From: Oscillospiraceae bacterium
GTDB taxonomy: Bacteria > Bacillota > Clostridia > Oscillospirales > Oscillospiraceae
Reading direction: 5' to 3'
Length of the DNA stretch: 64,000 nt
Assembly (NCBI GenBank): GCA_022846075.1
Contig: AP025582.1
Coordinates: 2,108,001 to 2,172,000 of the forward strand
Shown in pieces: positions 35,143 to 43,207 of the stretch. The notes under the pieces were generated by a model that searched no databases, was not told the origin of the DNA, and worked only from the letters and a program-made list of their open reading frames with translations. Position 1 is the stretch's first letter, and each line of letters opens with the position of its first letter. A program made the translations under genes and the position numbers.

Positions 35143-35973
35143 TTACAGCCAGCCCAGCGCCTCTCGCAAGCTTTGATCCACAAAATCCCAATCAAAGAAA
35201 ATCCGGGTCTCTTTTCCCGAATAGCCGGGATAGTTACCCTCCAGACGGGCAGCCAGAGCGCGGTTCATCTCACTTTTTGCCCCCTCCTTGCTCCAAATCT
35301 GGAGGATGCGGGGTGGCTCTTCGGCATCCGCCATCTCTGCACAGCGGGCGGGCAGGTCATTCTCTCCCTCAGCGTGCAAAGTTCCAAAAATTGCCTCAAA
35401 CTGCTCTCTGCGCTCCGGGCGGTGATCCATAAGCCATTGCAAATCGGTATCCCCTTCAATGGAGAAAACGGCGGAGAACAGCTCTGGGTGGGCCATCGCC
35501 AGCTTCAAGGCGCCAAAGCCTCCCATGCCCACACCGCCGACATAGGTCTTGCTGCGGTCACGGCTCACAGGCAGGAGACGGCGGATATGCTCTACCATCT
35601 CAAGAAGATACGTTCCATAGCGCATCTCTGTAAAGTCGTTCTCAATGTTCCCCGCTCCAGCGCTGTTGGCGGCGTTTTGGTTGGCGTCCCGTTGGGCGTA
35701 ATCGGTGTACCAGCTGAGAAGTCCTTGCGGCATAACCACCACCACGCCGGCCTCGTCGGCAAAGCGTTGAATGTTGGTCATGGCGCACAGCTCGCCGGGG
35801 GATGAGGCCTCGTCGTGAAGCAGGAACAGGAGCGGATAATTTTGCTGAAAGGACCCCAGCCGGAGCTCCCTGGAATTTTCCCGGCGGACGTGTTTCTTTT
35901 GAGGGACGGCAATCAGCAGGTCCATCCGGTCCTTTACACAATCCACAGTACAATTCAGCCGCAGAAAGGCCAT
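35143..35973 (-). CDS. Alpha/beta-hydrolase, EstA/tributyrin-esterase-like (first copy)
   Basis: A 276-residue serine hydrolase-like protein of the putative-esterase (esterase D / EstA) family. After N-terminal sheets it has PLLFLLHDE and a nucleophile elbow region GGVGMGGFGALKLAMAHPELF. The usual elbow GxSxGG is G-V-G-M-G-G, so the nucleophile Ser is replaced by Gly, which may make it inactive as an esterase. It starts at ATG 35973 after GGGAGGGG, overlapping the upstream esterase stop by one base. The two are paralogues and are encoded between the symporter and the oxidoreductase. Confidence 0.75.
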   Translation of the reverse strand: MAFLRLNCTVDCVKDRMDLLIAVPQKKHVRRENSRELRLGSFQQNYPLLFLLHDEASSPGELCAMTNIQRFADEAGVVVVMPQGLLSWYTDYAQRDANQNAANSAGAGNIENDFTEMRYGTYLLEMVEHIRRLLPVSRDRSKTYVGGVGMGGFGALKLAMAHPELFSAVFSIEGDTDLQWLMDHRPERREQFEAIFGTLHAEGENDLPARCAEMADAEEPPRILQIWSKEGAKSEMNRALAARLEGNYPGYSGKETRIFFDWDFVDQSLREALGWL

Positions 35974-36779
35974 CAGCCTTCCCCTCCCTTCGCAAACCAG
36001 TCCAGAAACAGGTGGAGCCCTTGTCCATGGATGCCCCATCCGTGGGGCCCCGGAATCAAATGGAAGGTGTAGTCCAGATGCTTCAGCTGTTTCATATGCG
36101 CGTTCATGTGCTCATTGGGAATCGCCAGGTAGTCCTCCTCTCCCCAGCTCTGAAAAAGCTTGGGCAGGCACTTCTCCCCGGCGGCGGCCCGGGCGTCCAT
36201 TTGGGCGGTGATGGCATAGAGGTCGTATTTGGTATCCCGAATAGTGAGATCGTCTCCGAATTGGCGTTGATGCTTGATTGTCATGAACGGCCGGTTCGCC
36301 ACCGCCCACTCCATATCCAGCATCCCGCTCTGCGCCCCCACAAAGCCATAGGTCTCCGGGTTGTTAAGGCCGCAGTAGTAGGCCCCCCAGCCGCCCATGG
36401 AACAGCCATAGATCGCGGTATCCTCCCGGCGGCAGGACAGAGGAAACAGTGTGCGGGTCATCTCTACCAGCTCTTTGGTGATATAGGTGAAGTATTGGTG
36501 GGCAAAACGGTACTCCTTCTGATAGTCGGTGTAAAAGCTGAAAGTCGGAGTAACGCAGAAAATCGCCGTGTTTTCCAACGCCCGTCCTTCAAAGTAAGAG
36601 GCCAGATCGGTCTCGGTAAAAAGACCGTCGGCACCGCTGAGCGCGCCCGGGAGCAGATAGACGGTCCGCAGTTTCCCCTCTCGGGGGAGGAGATCCGGAA
36701 ACAGGGCACAGACCTGGGTCGGTCTGCCCAGCGCTTCAGAATGCCATTCGGCTTGCAGTATTTGGCCTGGCATAGGCAT
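35973..36779 (-). CDS. Alpha/beta-hydrolase, EstA/tributyrin-esterase-like (second copy)
   Basis: A 268-residue esterase family protein. The nucleophile elbow GCSMGGWGAYYCGLN near residue 120 keeps the GxSxGG pattern, so this copy should be catalytically competent, unlike the neighbouring copy. The start is taken at ATG 36779 (GAGAGGA upstream). The family cleaves short-chain acyl or methyl esters, or S-formylglutathione-type thioesters. Its place between transporter and 2-oxoacid oxidoreductase suggests that it de-esterifies an imported compound. Confidence 0.82.
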   Translation of the reverse strand: MPMPGQILQAEWHSEALGRPTQVCALFPDLLPREGKLRTVYLLPGALSGADGLFTETDLASYFEGRALENTAIFCVTPTFSFYTDYQKEYRFAHQYFTYITKELVEMTRTLFPLSCRREDTAIYGCSMGGWGAYYCGLNNPETYGFVGAQSGMLDMEWAVANRPFMTIKHQRQFGDDLTIRDTKYDLYAITAQMDARAAAGEKCLPKLFQSWGEEDYLAIPNEHMNAHMKQLKHLDYTFHLIPGPHGWGIHGQGLHLFLDWFAKGGEG

Positions 36780-36837
36780 ATTCCTCTCTGATCGTTTTTC
36801 TTGGTGATAGGCAGTAACAACGGTAGAATCACTAGAT

Positions 36838-37383
36838 TTACTTCTGCGCTCTTCCCAGCTCCAGGCCCTTGTCAAATGCCTGCTTGTTGAGGGGCAGGAG
36901 CTTGGGCTTGCTGGAGAGCTTGTGCTCGATGGTCTGCCAGACGATCTCCGGGGCGATGACCTCGGTGTAGCCCACGTACACCCCCAGCATAATGACGTTG
37001 AGCACCTTGGCGCTGCCCATCTCCAGGGCCAGCTCGGTCACCGGGGCCTTCACCAGCTTCACGTCGGCGCGGTCGATCTGGTCGGAGACGATGGAGCTGT
37101 TGATGAACAGGGTGCCGTTTTTCTTCAGCTTGGGCAGGAATTTATTGAGGGACGGGCCGTTCATCACAATGAGGTCGTCCATCACGTCCCCCAGGGGCGC
37201 CCCCACCTCCTCGTCGGAGATGACCACGTAGCAGTTGGCGGTGCCGCCCCGCTGCTCGGCGCCGTAGGAGGGGAAAAAGGTCACTTTCTTATCGGTGGAA
37301 TTGCAGGTGGCGTCGGCCAGGAACTTCCCCAGGGTCATGACCCCCTGGCCGCCGAAGCCGGCCACACAAAGATTGGTTTCCAT
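36838..37383 (-). CDS. 2-oxoacid:ferredoxin oxidoreductase, gamma subunit
   Basis: A 181-residue gamma subunit with the standard N-terminus CVAGFGGQGVMTLGKFLADA and AEQRGGTANCYVVIS. It completes a four-subunit enzyme (delta ferredoxin, alpha, beta, gamma) that oxidatively decarboxylates a 2-oxoacid to acyl-CoA, reducing ferredoxin. It is the last of the four genes on this strand, 13 bases after the beta subunit. Confidence 0.94.
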   Translation of the reverse strand: METNLCVAGFGGQGVMTLGKFLADATCNSTDKKVTFFPSYGAEQRGGTANCYVVISDEEVGAPLGDVMDDLIVMNGPSLNKFLPKLKKNGTLFINSSIVSDQIDRADVKLVKAPVTELALEMGSAKVLNVIMLGVYVGYTEVIAPEIVWQTIEHKLSSKPKLLPLNKQAFDKGLELGRAQK

Positions 37384-37396
37384 GTTCTCTCCTCCT

Positions 37397-38134
37397 TCAG
37401 CGGTCCCGCACGACGCCCAGCGGGAACTCGGGCAGCATCTTTTCCTCGATGAAGTCCAGGCTTTGCAGGGCGTCCATGCCCCAGTTGGTGGGGCAGCCGG
37501 TGACGATCTCCACCATGGAGAAGCCCTTGCCGTCCAGCTGGTTCTGGAACGCCTTCCTGATGGCGTTCTTGGTCTTCATCACGTTCTGGGGGGTGTTGCA
37601 GCTGGTGCGCTCCAGGTAGGCCGGGGCGGTGAGCTGGTTCAAAATCTCGCACATGTGCATGGGGTAGCCGTGCTCCTTGGGGTCCCGGCCCTTGGGGGCG
37701 GTGGAGGCCTTCATTCCCACCAGGGTGGTGGGGGCCATCTGGCCGCCGGTCATGCCGTAGATGCCGTTGTTGATGAAGATGACGGTGATGTTGTCCCCCC
37801 GGTTGGCGGCGGACATGGTCTCGGCCAGGCCGATGGAGGCCAGGTCGCCGTCCCCCTGGTAAGTATACACCAAAGTGTCCGGGTTGGCCCGCTTCATCCC
37901 CGTGGCCACCGCACAGGCCCGGCCGTGGGGGGCGGTGGTGTTGTCGTAGGCCATGTAGTCCATGTGCAGCCCGCAGCAGCCGATGCCCAGCACGGCGGCG
38001 GCCCTGTCCACACAGTTCATCTCCTCCAGCACCTCGCCGATGAGCTTGATGACGGTGGAGTGCATACACCCGGGGCAGAAGCCGGAGACTTTGTCCTCCT
38101 GGATGGTCTTGGTCCTCGTATAGATCTTTTCCAT
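37397..38134 (-). CDS. 2-oxoacid:ferredoxin oxidoreductase, beta (TPP-binding) subunit
   Basis: A 245-residue subunit. FCPGCMHST near the N-terminus supplies a conserved C-x2-C. The thiamine pyrophosphate/Mg motif is GDGDLASIGLAETMSAANRG ending in INNGIYGMTGGQ. The FeS ligand GIGCCGLH is also visible. It forms the catalytic core with the alpha subunit, encoded 3 bases upstream. Confidence 0.95.
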   Translation of the reverse strand: MEKIYTRTKTIQEDKVSGFCPGCMHSTVIKLIGEVLEEMNCVDRAAAVLGIGCCGLHMDYMAYDNTTAPHGRACAVATGMKRANPDTLVYTYQGDGDLASIGLAETMSAANRGDNITVIFINNGIYGMTGGQMAPTTLVGMKASTAPKGRDPKEHGYPMHMCEILNQLTAPAYLERTSCNTPQNVMKTKNAIRKAFQNQLDGKGFSMVEIVTGCPTNWGMDALQSLDFIEEKMLPEFPLGVVRDR

Positions 38135-38137
38135 TGC

Positions 38138-39217
38138 TCAGCCCTCCATGATGGTCTTGGCCGCGGCGAGAATGGCCTCACGGCTCATGATGTTGCCGCC
38201 GGAGCAAAGGCACTTCTCCACCCTGCAGCGGTCCTTCACGCCCACCAGCACGTCATTGACGAACTGGGCGGGGATGGACATCTCCACGTCCAGCACCGCC
38301 TTCACCTTCTTATAATCGATGTGGTCGTAGGCGGCGTAGGGGAAGGGATGGACGGTGATGGGCCGGATGAGGCCGGCCTTGACCCCCTGCTGGCGCAGCA
38401 GGTTCACGGCGGATTTGGCGATGCGGGCGGAGATGCCGTAGGCGGTGAGGACCAGCTCGGCGTCCTCCACCAGGTACTCCTCCGCCTGGGCGTCCTTCTC
38501 CCAGGAGCGGTACAGGGCCTCCGCGGCCTCGTTCTCCTCCTGCATCCGCGCCGTGGACCACTGGCCCGGCTGGATCCAGGCCCGGTGGGCGTAGTCCAGC
38601 GGGTGGCCCACGCAGGCCCAGCTCTTCTTGCCCTCCTTGATGGCGGCGATCTCGGCGTCCGACTTCATCTCCGGCAGCACCACCGGCTCCATCATGGTGG
38701 CGATGACGCCGTCGGCCAGGATGAGGACGGGGTTGCGGTTCCGGTCGGCGTAGTCGAAGGCCTGATAGGTCATGTCCACCGCCTCCTGGACGGTGGAGGG
38801 GGCAAAGACCATCATCTGGAAGCCGCCGTTGCCGCTGGCCTTGGTGGCCTGGAGGTAGTCCTGCTGGGCGGGCTGGATGGAGCCCACCCCCGGGCCGCCC
38901 CGGGCGAAGTTGGCGTACACCATGGGCACCCGGGCGGCGGCGCAATAGCTGATGCCCTCGCTCTTCAGGGAAATCCCGGGGCTGGAGGAGGAGGTCATGG
39001 ACCGCACCCCCATGGAGGCCGCGCCATAGACCATGTTGATGGACGCCACCTCGCTCTCCCCCTGGACGAACACCCCGTTCACCTCCGGCAGCCGCCGGGA
39101 GAAGTACTCCGGCACCTCGTTCTGGGGGGTGATGGGATAGCCGGCAAAGAACCGGCACCCGGCCCGGACGGCGGCCTCGGCTACCGCCTCCGTGCCCTTC
39201 ATAAATACTCTCGCCAT
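38138..39217 (-). CDS. 2-oxoacid:ferredoxin oxidoreductase, alpha subunit (VorB/KorA-like)
   Basis: A 359-residue subunit with MKGTEAVAEAAVRAGCRFFAGYPITPQNEVPEYF at its start; the YPITPQ loop is the 2-oxoacid-binding motif. The length and arrangement match VorB-type (branched-chain 2-oxoacid) and KorA-type enzymes; the sequence does not decide which. Given the LeuB-type enzyme nearby, a branched 2-oxoacid would fit. The four-gene set is highly GC-rich and may be older than the flanking genes. Confidence 0.93.
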   Translation of the reverse strand: MARVFMKGTEAVAEAAVRAGCRFFAGYPITPQNEVPEYFSRRLPEVNGVFVQGESEVASINMVYGAASMGVRSMTSSSSPGISLKSEGISYCAAARVPMVYANFARGGPGVGSIQPAQQDYLQATKASGNGGFQMMVFAPSTVQEAVDMTYQAFDYADRNRNPVLILADGVIATMMEPVVLPEMKSDAEIAAIKEGKKSWACVGHPLDYAHRAWIQPGQWSTARMQEENEAAEALYRSWEKDAQAEEYLVEDAELVLTAYGISARIAKSAVNLLRQQGVKAGLIRPITVHPFPYAAYDHIDYKKVKAVLDVEMSIPAQFVNDVLVGVKDRCRVEKCLCSGGNIMSREAILAAAKTIMEG

Positions 39218-39230
39218 GTTCTTTCCCTCC

Positions 39231-39434
39231 TTATTTGTACACGTCGATGGCCCCGTCGGGGCACATCCGGGCGCAGATGGCGCACCCGATGCACGCCTCC
39301 GGCTTCACCGGCTCCACGTACTCATACCCCTTCGAGTTCACCTTCGTCCCGATGGCCAAAACCCCCTTGGGGCAGAACTTGATGCAGTACCCGCAGCTCT
39401 TGCACCGCTCCGCTACGATCTCTACTTTTGCCAT
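39231..39434 (-). CDS. Ferredoxin-like 4Fe-4S delta subunit of 2-oxoacid oxidoreductase
   Basis: A 67-residue ferredoxin with two C-x2-C-x2-C-x3-C clusters: ERCKSCGYCIKFCPKG near the N-terminus and EACIGCAICARMCPDG at the end, so it binds two [4Fe-4S] clusters. It starts the four-gene oxidoreductase set, 14 bases upstream of the alpha gene, and takes electrons from the alpha/beta core. Confidence 0.95.
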   Translation of the reverse strand: MAKVEIVAERCKSCGYCIKFCPKGVLAIGTKVNSKGYEYVEPVKPEACIGCAICARMCPDGAIDVYK

Positions 39435-39521
39435 ACCAAAATCTCCCTTCCTCCAAAACCGTACAACACGCGCCGTCTTTCAGCGCCCCTGTTTATCACC
39501 GCCGCTTTGTTAACGCCTTAC

Positions 39522-40421
39522 TTACTGATGGCAAACAGCGCTCTGGCAGCTTACCAACGCAGCCTGAATCTCAGCTGCCATGTCTTTTGCGGCGGCGTTG
39601 AGGGCGTCCAGGTCATACCCGGTTTCAATCCCCATAGAGTGAAGCATATACACCAGGTCCTCCGTGGCAATGTTCCCTTTCGCGCCGGGAGCGAAGGGAC
39701 ACCCTCCCATACCGCCCAGAGAAGCATCCAGCATGGTGATCCCTTCCTCCAGTGCCACATAGGCGTTGGCAAGACCCATACCATAGGTGTCATGAAGGTG
39801 TACGCTCACTTTATTCAAATCGGTATACTCCCGGATTGCCCGCAGAACCCGCCGGGTGTGCTCCGGATTGCTGATGCCGGCGGTATCAGCCACGCCAAAT
39901 TCCGCCACACCTACGCTCTCCGCCTCTTCAATGAGCCATTTCAGCCGGTCCATGGGGACCTCATCCCCAAAGGGGGAGCCAAACACACAGGGCATAGCCA
40001 GGATAATATGGAGGTCCCGCGCCTCCCGGGCCAGAGTCTTCAGCCCATCCAAGGACTCCTGAATGGTCCGGCGGGAATTGCGCAGGTTGTGTTCCTCACT
40101 GGCAGAGAGTACAAACACCACCCGCTGGAACCCGGCAGCTCTGGCATCCTCCACACCGTGCTTATTCAGGGCCAGGGCAAAATGCATGATGCCCTTTTCC
40201 TTTAAATAAGGAATGACCGCCCGCGCCACCTCTTTGGCGTCTCCCATCTGTGGGACATATTTCGGGCTGACAAAGGAGGTGGTCTCCATTTTTTTTGCGC
40301 CGCACTCCGCCATCCGCTTGATGTATTTGACCTTCGTTGCGGCGGGTATGGCCACCGGGTGGTTTTGCCAGCCATCCCGGGGACAAACTTCGCAAACCGT
40401 CACCTTTTTAGGCATTGCCAT
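39522..40421 (-). CDS. HMG-CoA-lyase-like enzyme (DRE-TIM metallolyase)
   Basis: A 299-residue protein of the hydroxymethylglutaryl-CoA lyase family. CEVCPRDGWQN near the N-terminus gives the metal Asp and catalytic Arg; HLHDTYGMGLANAY provides the metal histidines; and SLGGMGGCPFAPGAKGNIATED is the HMGL signature with the loop cysteine. Homologues paired with CaiB-type transferases can act on other 3-hydroxyacyl-CoA thioesters such as citramalyl-CoA. It lies 15 bases after the CoA-transferase, pointing to CoA activation followed by retro-aldol cleavage to acetyl-CoA or an equivalent. Confidence 0.88.
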   Translation of the reverse strand: MAMPKKVTVCEVCPRDGWQNHPVAIPAATKVKYIKRMAECGAKKMETTSFVSPKYVPQMGDAKEVARAVIPYLKEKGIMHFALALNKHGVEDARAAGFQRVVFVLSASEEHNLRNSRRTIQESLDGLKTLAREARDLHIILAMPCVFGSPFGDEVPMDRLKWLIEEAESVGVAEFGVADTAGISNPEHTRRVLRAIREYTDLNKVSVHLHDTYGMGLANAYVALEEGITMLDASLGGMGGCPFAPGAKGNIATEDLVYMLHSMGIETGYDLDALNAAAKDMAAEIQAALVSCQSAVCHQ

Positions 40422-40436
40422 GTCGTATCACCCCTT

Positions 40437-41654
40437 TCAGTTCATGATCCCCTTGGCCCGATAGGCCCGAAGCTGTTCGTCGCTGAATCCCAGCTCTTTG
40501 AAGATGGCCTCGTTATCCTCGCCCAAATCGGGGGCAGCCTTCACATATTGACACGGCGTTTCCTCCATTTTGATGGGATTCCCCAGCACCGTAAGCTCAT
40601 CAGGCACCTCCGGGTGCTTTGCCGGGCGGGGAACTTTCACCAGCATTTCCCGAGTCTCCACGATGTTTTTATCCTTACAGACCTGCTCGCAGTTATAGAT
40701 AGGCGCCACCGGAATTCCGGCGCCGTCAATGATCTCCACCACCTCGGATACGGTCTTGCTGGATGCCCAGCCTTCAATAACCTGTTTCAGGCTGTCAGCA
40801 TTCTTCTTCCGGCTCTCGGTATCGATGTACAAAGGATCTTTGGCCAACTCAGGCATCCCCATAGCGGCAGACAGGCTCTCAAAGTGTTTATCCGTGCCGG
40901 AGGCGATGACAAAATAGTCATCCTTAGCCTTAAAGGAGTCATAGGGGGCGCTGGAAATGTATTTGTTGCCGCTCATAGTGGGAGAAACGCCCTCATAGAG
41001 GTACTGCATCAGTTTTGCTTCCATGCCCGAGACGATAGAATCCACAAGGGCCACGTCGATATGGTTGCCCTTTCCGGTCTCCTTGCGCTTGAAGAGAGAA
41101 GCACAGATGGCAAAACCAGCGTTAAGGCCGGCAAACATGTCCCCGATGGCCATGCCTGCGCGGGTAGGCTCCATTCCGGGCCAGCCGGTAATCGACATAG
41201 ATCCGCCCATGGCCTGGGCAATCAGGTCATAGCCCGGCCGACGGGAATAAGGGCCATACTGGCCGAATCCAGAAATAGAGGCATAAATCAGCCGGGGATT
41301 CAGCTTTCGGCAATCCTCCCAGCCAAAGCCCAGCCGAGCCATCACGCCGGGGCGGTTGTTCTCAATCAGAACATCGGCGGATTTCACCAGCTCCGCAAAC
41401 AGTTCCTTGCCCTCAGGCTGTTTCAAATCCAGGGCCACGCCCCGTTTGTTGCGGTTCAGATTTTGAAAGTACATGCTGATCTCGGTGTCCTTCACCTTGG
41501 GTCTGGCATTACGCACGAAATTACCTCCGCTACGAAGATTTTCGAACTTGATGACATCAGCTCCCAGATCAGCAAAATACATTCCAACGTAAGGTCCTGC
41601 CAAAAAGTCAGTAAAGTCAATGACACGGATCCCTTTCAGCAATTGTTCAGGCAT
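40437..41654 (-). CDS. Class III (CaiB/BaiF, Frc-type) CoA-transferase
   Basis: A 405-residue family III CoA-transferase. The N-terminus KGIRVIDFTDFLAGPYVGMYFADLGADVIKFE is diagnostic. The catalytic aspartate is in RPGYDLIAQAMGG near residue 150. It would transfer CoA between an acyl-CoA donor and a carboxylic acid. It opens the HMGL operon and has a sigma-54 promoter at 41699-41715, which links it to the activator in the neighbouring cluster. The acceptor acid is unknown. Confidence 0.9.
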   Translation of the reverse strand: MPEQLLKGIRVIDFTDFLAGPYVGMYFADLGADVIKFENLRSGGNFVRNARPKVKDTEISMYFQNLNRNKRGVALDLKQPEGKELFAELVKSADVLIENNRPGVMARLGFGWEDCRKLNPRLIYASISGFGQYGPYSRRPGYDLIAQAMGGSMSITGWPGMEPTRAGMAIGDMFAGLNAGFAICASLFKRKETGKGNHIDVALVDSIVSGMEAKLMQYLYEGVSPTMSGNKYISSAPYDSFKAKDDYFVIASGTDKHFESLSAAMGMPELAKDPLYIDTESRKKNADSLKQVIEGWASSKTVSEVVEIIDGAGIPVAPIYNCEQVCKDKNIVETREMLVKVPRPAKHPEVPDELTVLGNPIKMEETPCQYVKAAPDLGEDNEAIFKELGFSDEQLRAYRAKGIMN

Positions 41655-41698
41655 ACTTTTTTCCTCCCTATAAGAGTTTTATTTGCGTTTTTATTAGA

Positions 41699-41715
41699 AG
41701 CAGATTGCATGCCAA
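41699..41715 (-). promoter_or_regulatory. Sigma-54 (-24/-12) promoter of the CoA-transferase operon
   Basis: The minus strand reads TTGGCATGCAATCTGCT, which keeps the invariant GG and GC dinucleotides at RpoN spacing and matches most of YTGGCACGrNNNTTGCW. It starts with the same TGGCATG as the dctP promoter at 20887. It lies 45-61 bases before the CaiB start. Confidence 0.7.
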
Positions 41716-42287
41716 CTCTCACTTACCAAAAAGGGCCGAGTCCAAAAAGCGTGGAATAGGAAGCTTTTGAGGATTATCTTGTTCCCCCTATAGTTTAAAC
41801 AGACAAAGTGAAAACACTCAGATCGTTGTAACTTTTGTTAATATAAATTTACACTCATTAACACTTCTTGTTATTTACAGCGCATGTCTCAGTAGAACCA
41901 GGGAACTAATATCCATCACCTCCCTCCCCTTCATGCTTTCTTTACCAAGAGTGCTATTTTATCTACATAGAATGCACCTGTCGATCAAAAATTTTATAAA
42001 TATCGCAAGGGCAAATATGTAAAAATTCTAAAAACAGAAAGTTTGTCGCCTAACAGCACAATGCGTCAATTTTCGTTAAAAATTCTCATTTTCGGCTTGC
42101 CCCCGAGCCAGCTCATTTTTTAGGCCGGACAATTTCACACACCTTTTCTATATTTACTTCGCTGCATATACGCGCCAATTTCAGTCAATTCGTGTGCTTA
42201 AAACAGCCCAAAACGGAATTTAAATTCCATTTTTGGCTGTTTTTTAATGAAAAAGTCTATATTTTTATACAAAAAATGCATTTCTTC
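41716..42287. other. AT-rich intergenic region with hairpin
   Basis: A long non-coding stretch between divergent operons. A long hairpin at about 42201-42246 pairs AAACAGCC..AAAA..GGAATTT with AAATTCC..TTTT..GGCTGTTT, ending in a T6 run, so it could be a terminator or a regulatory structure. No plausible gene is seen in the rest. Confidence 0.6.
42215..42228. promoter_or_regulatory. Candidate IclR operator, site 1
   Basis: A perfect 14-base palindrome GGAATTTAAATTCC. A near copy, GGAATTTTAATTTC, lies at 42365-42378, flanking the promoter of the IclR gene (12 of 14 bases match). This suggests autoregulation. Confidence 0.5.
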
Positions 42288-42316
42288 TTTACAGGTGAAG
42301 CCAGTTGTAGTATTAT
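42288..42316 (+). promoter_or_regulatory. Promoter of the IclR-M24-TRAP operon
   Basis: TTTACA (42288-42293) and TATTAT (42311-42316) with a 17-base spacer, 83 bases before the IclR start. Confidence 0.65.
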
Positions 42317-42364
42317 TATCCAAAAGGAAGATTTCATAAAATTATTCTAATATATTAATAAATT

Positions 42365-42378
42365 GGAATTTTAATTTC
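42365..42378. promoter_or_regulatory. Candidate IclR operator, site 2
   Basis: GGAATTTTAATTTC, an imperfect copy of the palindrome at 42215-42228, placed between the promoter and the IclR ribosome site where binding would block transcription. Confidence 0.45.
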
Positions 42379-42398
42379 ATTTTTAGGGGGTTTGCAAA

Positions 42399-43157
42399 TT
42401 GGCTGCCAAGAGCTCTTATAATTTGACAAAAAAAACTCTTGATGTCCTTGAGTACATCAGTGCGGCACACCACAGTTCGTCATTACAGGAAATTGCCCAA
42501 AATGTGGGGCTTCCTCCGGCAACTACACATCGGATTCTTACAGTGCTAAGAGAATCTGGTTACGTGGAGCAACGTGACAATAAGGACTACTACTCCACCT
42601 ACAAGATGTATGTTCTCTCCGGCAAGGTGATGGAGAACGATCCACACGTGTCCAAGGTGCTCCCTTTTCTCAATTATTTCATTTTGAAACTGGGTGCCGA
42701 TTGTGGTGCTTCCCTCACTACATTTTGTGAGGATGCCTGTGTTAACCTAATTTCTGCGGGAAGGGAAATGCGGTTTCGGACAAAGCTGGCGATTCCCGGA
42801 GCGGCCCATCCCTGCCACTGCACCGCAGCCGGCAAGCTGTTTCTCTCCTGCCTGTCTGAAGCTGAACTGGAGCAGTGGCTCTCTCGTAACGCGCTTCTCC
42901 CCTACACCAAATATTCCCTTACAGATGTTGACGCACTAAAAAAAGAGCTGGAAAAAACCCGGGCCCAGGGTTACGCCACTATGTATGCCGAACTTACAGA
43001 TAACCTGGCAGTGATCTCGATCCCGGTTCACGAAAAGGACGGGCAAATTGACCTGGCTGTCAATTTTTCTATTGTGACGAATCGGTTCTCGGAGATTAAC
43101 AACCCGGAGTTTGTGCAGTCAGTTCGGGATGTTCTGAAGAAATACAATGTTTTCTGA
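42399..43157 (+). CDS. IclR-family transcriptional regulator
   Basis: A 252-residue regulator. The N-terminal winged helix (TLDVLEYISAAHHSSSLQEIAQNVGLPPATTHRILTVLRESGYV) and the C-terminal IclR effector domain with GAAHPCHCTAAGKLFLSCL are both complete. The start codon is TTG at 42399, preceded by AGGGGG 8 bases upstream. It lies directly before two creatinase-fold genes and TRAP system 2 on the same strand and probably controls them. IclR effectors are typically small carbon compounds. Confidence 0.93.
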   Translation: MAAKSSYNLTKKTLDVLEYISAAHHSSSLQEIAQNVGLPPATTHRILTVLRESGYVEQRDNKDYYSTYKMYVLSGKVMENDPHVSKVLPFLNYFILKLGADCGASLTTFCEDACVNLISAGREMRFRTKLAIPGAAHPCHCTAAGKLFLSCLSEAELEQWLSRNALLPYTKYSLTDVDALKKELEKTRAQGYATMYAELTDNLAVISIPVHEKDGQIDLAVNFSIVTNRFSEINNPEFVQSVRDVLKKYNVF

Positions 43158-43207
43158 GGTACATCTCTAACAATATCCGAAAAATTAAAATGGAAAGGAA
43201 GAAGTTT

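Noticed and set aside
37295-39382. A 695-residue plus-strand frame rich in H, G and L
   Set aside because: It is the antisense of the oxidoreductase genes; the composition is typical of high-GC shadow frames, and it has no domain.
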